Source of the DNA: Bacilli bacterium
Lineage (GTDB): Bacteria; Bacillota_I; Bacilli_A; RFN20; CAG-826
Length of the DNA stretch: 18,619 nt
Assembly: GCA_017531065.1 (NCBI GenBank)
Contig: JAFXLR010000082.1
Coordinates: 1 to 18,619, forward strand
Reading direction: 5' to 3'
Below, in pieces: positions 14,476 to 18,619 of this stretch (the first letter of the stretch is position 1; each line of letters opens with the position of its first letter). A model generated the notes under the pieces. The model saw nothing but the letters and a program-made list of their open reading frames with translations, made no database searches and was not told where the DNA came from. The position numbers were made by a program, and so were the translations under genes.

Positions 14476-17164
14476 AGTCAGAAATCCATATCTAGCGTTT
14501 ATCGCTATTCCTTTGGTTGCGATCGTCGTCCTTTTCTTCTTCCACATCCCAAAACAGAAGAGACTCTGGACCAAACACATCATCTCGCTCGTCCTTCACT
14601 TCTTCATCGCGGCGACTTTGACCCTCACCTTTATCGACATCAACTACCTCTATACCGCTAAAAGCACAGAGTTAGTCGTTCTTGCCGACTGCAGTGACTC
14701 CGAAATCGAATCGAAAGATAAGATCGACGACATCGTCAAAACGATTTACAACGAGCTTAATCCTACAACAAAAGCCTGCGTCGTCGCCTACGCTGAATCC
14801 CCAGAGAAGGTCGTCGATTATGGTAATTCCTATGACGGAGCCATCAAAAAGGTCTTCGAATCCGACACCTTCAAGAGAAATTCGACCAACATCGAAAAGG
14901 CTCTTAGGTTCGCGAACACCTTATATAGCGAAGACACCATGCGTCGTCTCATCATCGTCTCTGACGGCATTGAGACCGATGGCACCGCTACATTAGCCCT
15001 CGAGGATCTCCTCCACAACAAGGTCTCCATCGAGTGCGTCTACACCAAAAACCCAGAGAGAGCCAAGAACGAAATCGCCATTACCGATGTCGAATTCGTC
15101 GACACCGTCTTCCTTAACAGGACCCAAACCCTCAAGGCTGAGATCCGTTCCTTCAAAGAAGAGAACGCCATCGTCAACCTTTGGAAAGATGGCCAGGTCA
15201 TCGACCAGCAAGAGCTCCCAATCAACCGCGGACTCAACGAAGTCGAATTCGTTCTCCCAACCGACACCGTCGGCACCTTCGATTACAAGGTGAGCGTGGA
15301 ACCAACCGCTTCCAAGACCGCCCTTGATGACGTCTATGCCGAAAACAACGTCCGTAGCTTCACTCAGAAAGTTACCGACCAGTTCAAGGTTCTTCTTTTG
15401 ACCGGCGGTCAGAATGAGAACATCAGGAACGTCTTCATCAACGAACTCGGCTGTTTCACCGAAAACACCGACGTCACCGAGATTTGGTACAAGAACAACT
15501 CTTTAAAGACCGATCTTGATTACCTCCTCTCCTTTGATGAGTACATTCTCTACAACGTCAAAATCAAAGACATCCCTCACTACGACCAATTCGTCGCCAA
15601 CATCTTCACCTGCGTTACCTCTTACGGCAAGACTCTCCAGAACTATGGCGAGCTTAACCTCAGCAGCGAAGATACCGATCCATTAGCCCTCTACTCGGAT
15701 ATGCTCCCAGTTCAGGTCGAAGGTTCTAGCGAGAAGGCCGTCGTCCTCAACATCGACGTCTCCGGCTCAATGGCCGGCACATCTATCGAACAGGCCAGAG
15801 CGGGTGCCAGATCCTGTGTCGAAGCCTTAACCGAAAAAGACTTCATCGGCGTTGTCTCCTTCTCCGATTCCGCTAAAGTCGTCGCTCCTCTCTCCCAAGC
15901 GAAGAGAAACGCTGACTCCATCAAAGCGGCCATCGACAGAATGGAACCAGAGGGCGGCACCGAAATGAACACCGGCCTCAAAAAGAGCGCTGAACTCCTT
16001 GCCAACAGCAGCTTCGAGTACAAATACGTCATCACCCTTTCAGATGGTATGCCATTTGAAGATGAGAGCGAGTTAGTCGAGCAAGTCGAAAAGATGACCG
16101 AGCTTGGCATCTCCTGCTCCTTCATCAACATCGACAACCCAAGCGGCGAGAGCCTCTTAAGAAACCTCGCTGAGCACGGCTTTGGCGCATACTACTTCTG
16201 CGACGATACCACCCAGCTCGTCGATACTATGATCGACGCTGTCAACGCCCACTCACTCAGTGGCCTTATCAGCGACAAAGATCTCGCCATCGGCGTCGGC
16301 GAGAAAGAGAACCCAATCTTAGATGGCGTCAACACCAATAACCTTGGCGACATCAGAGGTTCTTACATCTCTTACCGTAAACCAGACGCGAAGACCGTCC
16401 TCACTGTCCCTTATCAAAAAGAAGGCGATAGCCAGACCGGAAGCGCCAACATGACTCTTCCGCTTTTCGCCTACTGGCGCTTTGGAAGAGGCACCGTCTC
16501 TTCATTCACCTCCGACTTCAGCTCCTGGACCTATCGCTTCAGGAATAGCGCTGATGGAAGGAAGTTCTTCCAGAATGCCTGGAACGCCATGCTCCCAGAA
16601 TTCGCATCCCATGATCAGATGCAGTTCACCTATGAGACCAAGGGCGTTACTTCCGACATCCACGTCTATGCGGCAGATCCTGACACGCAAGCCGAGGTCA
16701 AGGCCACTCTTACCGGTCCAAAAGGCGAGAAGATTGAAGCTCAGCTCTTCTATGATGGATACCAGTACTCCGCCAACGTCCCAACCGAGGCGCTTGGCAC
16801 TTATTCCGTCCACATCCTTTATAAGCATCATTACGTCAACACCGTTGGCGATACTATGCTCCTCACATTAGGAGAAGGCGACTTCAACCTCTTCTTCGAC
16901 TATTCGAGCGAATACAACGTCTTCGACGCTTCTGAAGGCGAACTTCTCTATGAGCTTGCTAGAAGCTCTGGCAAAGAGGTCACCATCAATGACATCAACT
17001 ACGCTCAAATGAACGAAGAGCTTCAGTACCAGTCCTACCGTTCAACCAGCCTTTGGTTCCTCATCGCCACTCTTGTCCTCTTCCTTGCCGACGTCTTTGT
17101 CAGAAAAGGCGAAGCCAAAAAGAAGAAGAAACCAGAGTACGTTGTCGGTACCAATCTTGGTTAA
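14462..17164 (+). CDS. Large membrane protein with two VWA domains
   Basis: The 900-residue protein has two N-terminal membrane segments (about 9-27 and 38-57) around a basic loop and a third near the end (about 863-880) followed by a KKKKK tail, so residues 60-860 should lie outside. Two VWA domains are present, each with a complete set of MIDAS residues: first DCSDS (76-80), Thr142 and Asp168 in VSDG; second DVSGS (432-436), Thr500 in GGTEMNTG and Asp528 in LSDG. Between them, about 308-420 includes VLLLTGGQNENIRNVF, which recalls the amidotransferase-like domain of related proteins, and SDMLPV. A beta-rich part (about 725-800) precedes the last segment. Similar proteins end MoxR/DUF58/BatA clusters. 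The start overlaps the previous gene by 14 bases without a clear Shine-Dalgarno, indicating coupling. Confidence 0.9.
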   Translation: MNSIEVRNPYLAFIAIPLVAIVVLFFFHIPKQKRLWTKHIISLVLHFFIAATLTLTFIDINYLYTAKSTELVVLADCSDSEIESKDKIDDIVKTIYNELNPTTKACVVAYAESPEKVVDYGNSYDGAIKKVFESDTFKRNSTNIEKALRFANTLYSEDTMRRLIIVSDGIETDGTATLALEDLLHNKVSIECVYTKNPERAKNEIAITDVEFVDTVFLNRTQTLKAEIRSFKEENAIVNLWKDGQVIDQQELPINRGLNEVEFVLPTDTVGTFDYKVSVEPTASKTALDDVYAENNVRSFTQKVTDQFKVLLLTGGQNENIRNVFINELGCFTENTDVTEIWYKNNSLKTDLDYLLSFDEYILYNVKIKDIPHYDQFVANIFTCVTSYGKTLQNYGELNLSSEDTDPLALYSDMLPVQVEGSSEKAVVLNIDVSGSMAGTSIEQARAGARSCVEALTEKDFIGVVSFSDSAKVVAPLSQAKRNADSIKAAIDRMEPEGGTEMNTGLKKSAELLANSSFEYKYVITLSDGMPFEDESELVEQVEKMTELGISCSFINIDNPSGESLLRNLAEHGFGAYYFCDDTTQLVDTMIDAVNAHSLSGLISDKDLAIGVGEKENPILDGVNTNNLGDIRGSYISYRKPDAKTVLTVPYQKEGDSQTGSANMTLPLFAYWRFGRGTVSSFTSDFSSWTYRFRNSADGRKFFQNAWNAMLPEFASHDQMQFTYETKGVTSDIHVYAADPDTQAEVKATLTGPKGEKIEAQLFYDGYQYSANVPTEALGTYSVHILYKHHYVNTVGDTMLLTLGEGDFNLFFDYSSEYNVFDASEGELLYELARSSGKEVTINDINYAQMNEELQYQSYRSTSLWFLIATLVLFLADVFVRKGEAKKKKKPEYVVGTNLG

Positions 17165-17181
17165 TCGCTAAAAACACAATT

Positions 17182-17206
17182 AAGGCCACTTCGCGTGGCC
17201 TTTTTT
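17182..17206 (+). terminator. Intrinsic terminator of the MoxR cluster
   Basis: Perfect eight-base-pair stem AAGGCCAC (17182-17189) and GTGGCCTT (17195-17202), loop TTCGC, then T to 17206. It is the first terminator seen after 8978, supporting one operon of five genes. Confidence 0.95.
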
Positions 17207-17285
17207 GTTTGCCCATATAAAATCACGTTTTTGCTGACGATTTTGAAATTTGAGGGGGTTTTGCCGCTGATTTTTAAAACCGGGC

Positions 17286-17314
17286 GAAAAGAAAAGGCCC
17301 ACATTTCGTGAGCC
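17286..17314 (-). terminator. Terminator of the minus-strand gene at the right end
   Basis: On the minus strand GGCTCAC pairs with GTGGGCC (one T-G) around GAAAT and is followed by TTTTCTTTTC. On the plus strand the same hairpin also ends in GGTTTTTT, so it may work both ways. Confidence 0.75.
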
Positions 17315-17334
17315 TGGTTTTTTATTTCTTAAAA

Positions 17335-18619
17335 CTAATTCCTTGGGACGCTGAGAGATACATCCAAATAGCAGACGACATCATCGGCGCTGGTGCTGCT
17401 GAAGCTGCCATCAGCCGCGTCGCCATAGAGCTTAGCGGTGATCGTGTAGCCGTCGGAGAAGGTCTTGGTGAATGTGTAGGTATTGGAGCCGTAGTGTCCA
17501 TAAGTCGAGACTTTTCCATTGGTCTCGGACCAGTGATTACCTGAGGTGAATGCCTTGGTTCTGGCTATAAGGACAACGTTTTTCTCGTAGGAAAGCCAAT
17601 CGCCGCCTTTAATGGTGGCTTTGCGGGTGCTGACCTTCGCGGCAGTGTCGTTGTATGTGGCCAAATATAAGTATGGGAGCATATGTGGTTTGACGACGCC
17701 GATTTCGTTGAGTACGCTGAGGGTTGAAGCCGACCAGCTTGTTCCCTTGGCAGGTTCGTTCCACATCTCGCGGTAATAGATCTCGATATATGGGGTGCAT
17801 TCGCCACGTGCGTCGACTTTAGCGGACATGGTAAGGCTGATTCCGGTCTCATTTTGAACGGCATCGAGCCTCATATCCCTTGGTTTTGCGGCATTGTTAT
17901 AGGAAACGACCCAGCCAGCAAGACCGAATTGGGTCTTGGCTCTATAGACAAGGTGCTCATCATACGCGCAGGTGCTTCTCATAAGAATATGGGCATCACT
18001 TGTCTCTGTCTTATCAATATGGACGATGGTGATTTCGCCAGTCATATCGAAGAATGGAAGGCCATTGCCTCCTAAGCTTCTCCTGATTTGTTCATCGACG
18101 GCTGGATCCCAACCTTGGGTGTAATCGATTGAGCTCTTGCTGGAAGATTCTCCGTCGAACGCCGCGTACTCGTCCATCAGGATCGCCGTCCGGCGGTCGC
18201 CGCGGGCGACGTCGCCCGTCGTGGACTCCCCGTCGATGATCGAACCCCGGTCGCGGTTCTCGATGTGCATGGACGTCCGGTTCACGATGCGCGGACGCAT
18301 CCACCTCGGCTGGTGCGCCAGGAGGAAGTCGATCTTCCAGAAGAGCGATTTCGAGTCGCCAGGCGCGTCCACGTAGTCCTCGTTGCGGCTGACCACGAGG
18401 AAGCTCTGCATGTCCTGGAACTGCCAGAGCCACGCCAGCACCGCGAGGTTGAGCCAGCTCGCCCCCATGTCGCGGCTCGTCTCGATCCCGATGTCGTTCC
18501 CGCGCCGTATCGCGTCCCGGATCTGCACCATCGCCTCGTCCTGGAACTCGTACGCGATGAACGGCAGCACCGGCTGCGGCTTGCGCGGATCGAACGTGAA
18601 GCAGAAGCCGTTCACCCAG
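17335..18619 (-). CDS. Chimeric frame: C-terminal part of a host secreted protein joined to a phage large-terminase fragment
   Basis: The frame is open to the window edge (a GTG at 18615 is only an internal Val in the terminase part). From about 18156 down to the TAG at 17335, roughly 270 residues have host-like codons and begin GESSSKSSIDYTQGWDP, like the Ser-rich linker after a lipobox. It then shows W...LPFF (compare W...FTLPFP in the two lipoproteins), LVYRAKTQFGLAGW (compare Y..L..AGF), LPYLYLATYND and TFTKTFSDGYTITAKLYG. It may be a distant member of that lipoprotein group; no domain was recognised. The upstream 154 or so residues are a different, GC-rich terminase sequence described separately. 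The stop TAG is followed by TTT TAA. A terminator lies downstream. Confidence 0.65.
   Translation of the reverse strand, partial: WVNGFCFTFDPRKPQPVLPFIAYEFQDEAMVQIRDAIRRGNDIGIETSRDMGASWLNLAVLAWLWQFQDMQSFLVVSRNEDYVDAPGDSKSLFWKIDFLLAHQPRWMRPRIVNRTSMHIENRDRGSIIDGESTTGDVARGDRRTAILMDEYAAFDGESSSKSSIDYTQGWDPAVDEQIRRSLGGNGLPFFDMTGEITIVHIDKTETSDAHILMRSTCAYDEHLVYRAKTQFGLAGWVVSYNNAAKPRDMRLDAVQNETGISLTMSAKVDARGECTPYIEIYYREMWNEPAKGTSWSASTLSVLNEIGVVKPHMLPYLYLATYNDTAAKVSTRKATIKGGDWLSYEKNVVLIARTKAFTSGNHWSETNGKVSTYGHYGSNTYTFTKTFSDGYTITAKLYGDAADGSFSSTSADDVVCYLDVSLSVPRN
18157..18619 (-). other. Foreign GC-rich segment: N-terminal part of a phage terminase large subunit
   Basis: Minus-strand translation gives a terminase ATPase start: FCFTFDPRKPQPVLPFIAYEFQ, the Walker A-type IETSRDMGASW (family usually EKSRDMGxSW), FLVVSRNEDYVDAPGD, SLFWKIDFLL, DGESTTGD, and Walker B ILMDEYAAFD. 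This packaging motor cuts and translocates phage DNA. Composition changes sharply: the 60 bases 18181-18240 hold 45 G/C, against 25 in 18001-18060, and proline is CCG rather than the CCA used everywhere else. The terminase stops in the middle of its ATPase domain where the host-like part begins, so no complete terminase exists here. Confidence 0.8.

Noticed and set aside
17207..17285. Imperfect repeat TTTTGCTGACGATTTT / TTTTGCCGCTGATTTTT
   Set aside because: Short, AT-rich and imperfect; no flanking mobile-element features or promoter role could be supported.
18092..18433. Overlapping minus-strand frame of 113 codons in the GC-rich end
   Set aside because: Arg/Pro-rich shadow frame of the terminase fragment, as expected in high-GC DNA.

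Overview
The window looks like a chromosomal piece of an uncultured low-to-mid GC Gram-positive bacterium, most likely a gut-type member of Bacillota (Bacilli/Erysipelotrichia-like). The grounds are strong AGGAGG-type ribosome binding sites, sigma-A promoters, CcpA-type cre sites, lipoproteins with an L-x-S-C lipobox, almost exclusive CCA for proline and TAA as the main stop. This taxonomy is an inference from sequence style, not from a marker search.

Layout. (1) 1-669, minus strand: N-terminal part of a GlpA/LhgO-like FAD oxidoreductase cut by the window edge. (2) 811-3454: pnp (PNPase) followed by rpsO (S15), each with its own terminator; rpsO has its own promoter and a structured leader that may be the S15 autoregulation site. 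(3) 3610-7206: two paralogous, unrecognised secreted lipoproteins, each with its own promoter and terminator. The second is cut by an in-frame amber codon, with its C-terminal module still open and coding-like downstream. (4) 7516-8109: hpt (hypoxanthine phosphoribosyltransferase), preceded by a 309-base non-coding stretch with a cre-like site. (5) 8225-8713, minus: a small unrecognised protein. (6) 8978-17164: a five-gene co-directional cluster: a DUF4175-like membrane protein with a long Gly-Ser-Gln tract, a MoxR AAA+ ATPase, a DUF58 protein, a BatA-like membrane VWA protein, and a 900-residue membrane protein carrying two VWA domains. A near-perfect cre palindrome and a helically spaced repeat lie in the divergent region upstream. 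(7) 17335-18619, minus: one open frame whose C-terminal two thirds look like a host secreted protein and whose N-terminal third is a very GC-rich phage large-terminase fragment. This is a composition break suggesting an assembly chimera or a recent recombination.

How it works together. The MoxR cluster is the main system. The cytosolic AAA+ ATPase and its DUF58 partner probably act as a metal-dependent chaperone module. By the positive-inside rule, the three membrane proteins place their VWA, coiled and Gly-Ser-Gln regions outside the membrane. Continuous spacing, a 14-base overlap and no internal terminator argue for one transcript. Its substrate cannot be told from sequence. The items most worth checking are the amber-interrupted lipoprotein, the terminase/lipoprotein junction, the MoxR cluster with its upstream cre site, and the small perfect hairpins placed next to Shine-Dalgarno sites of several genes.
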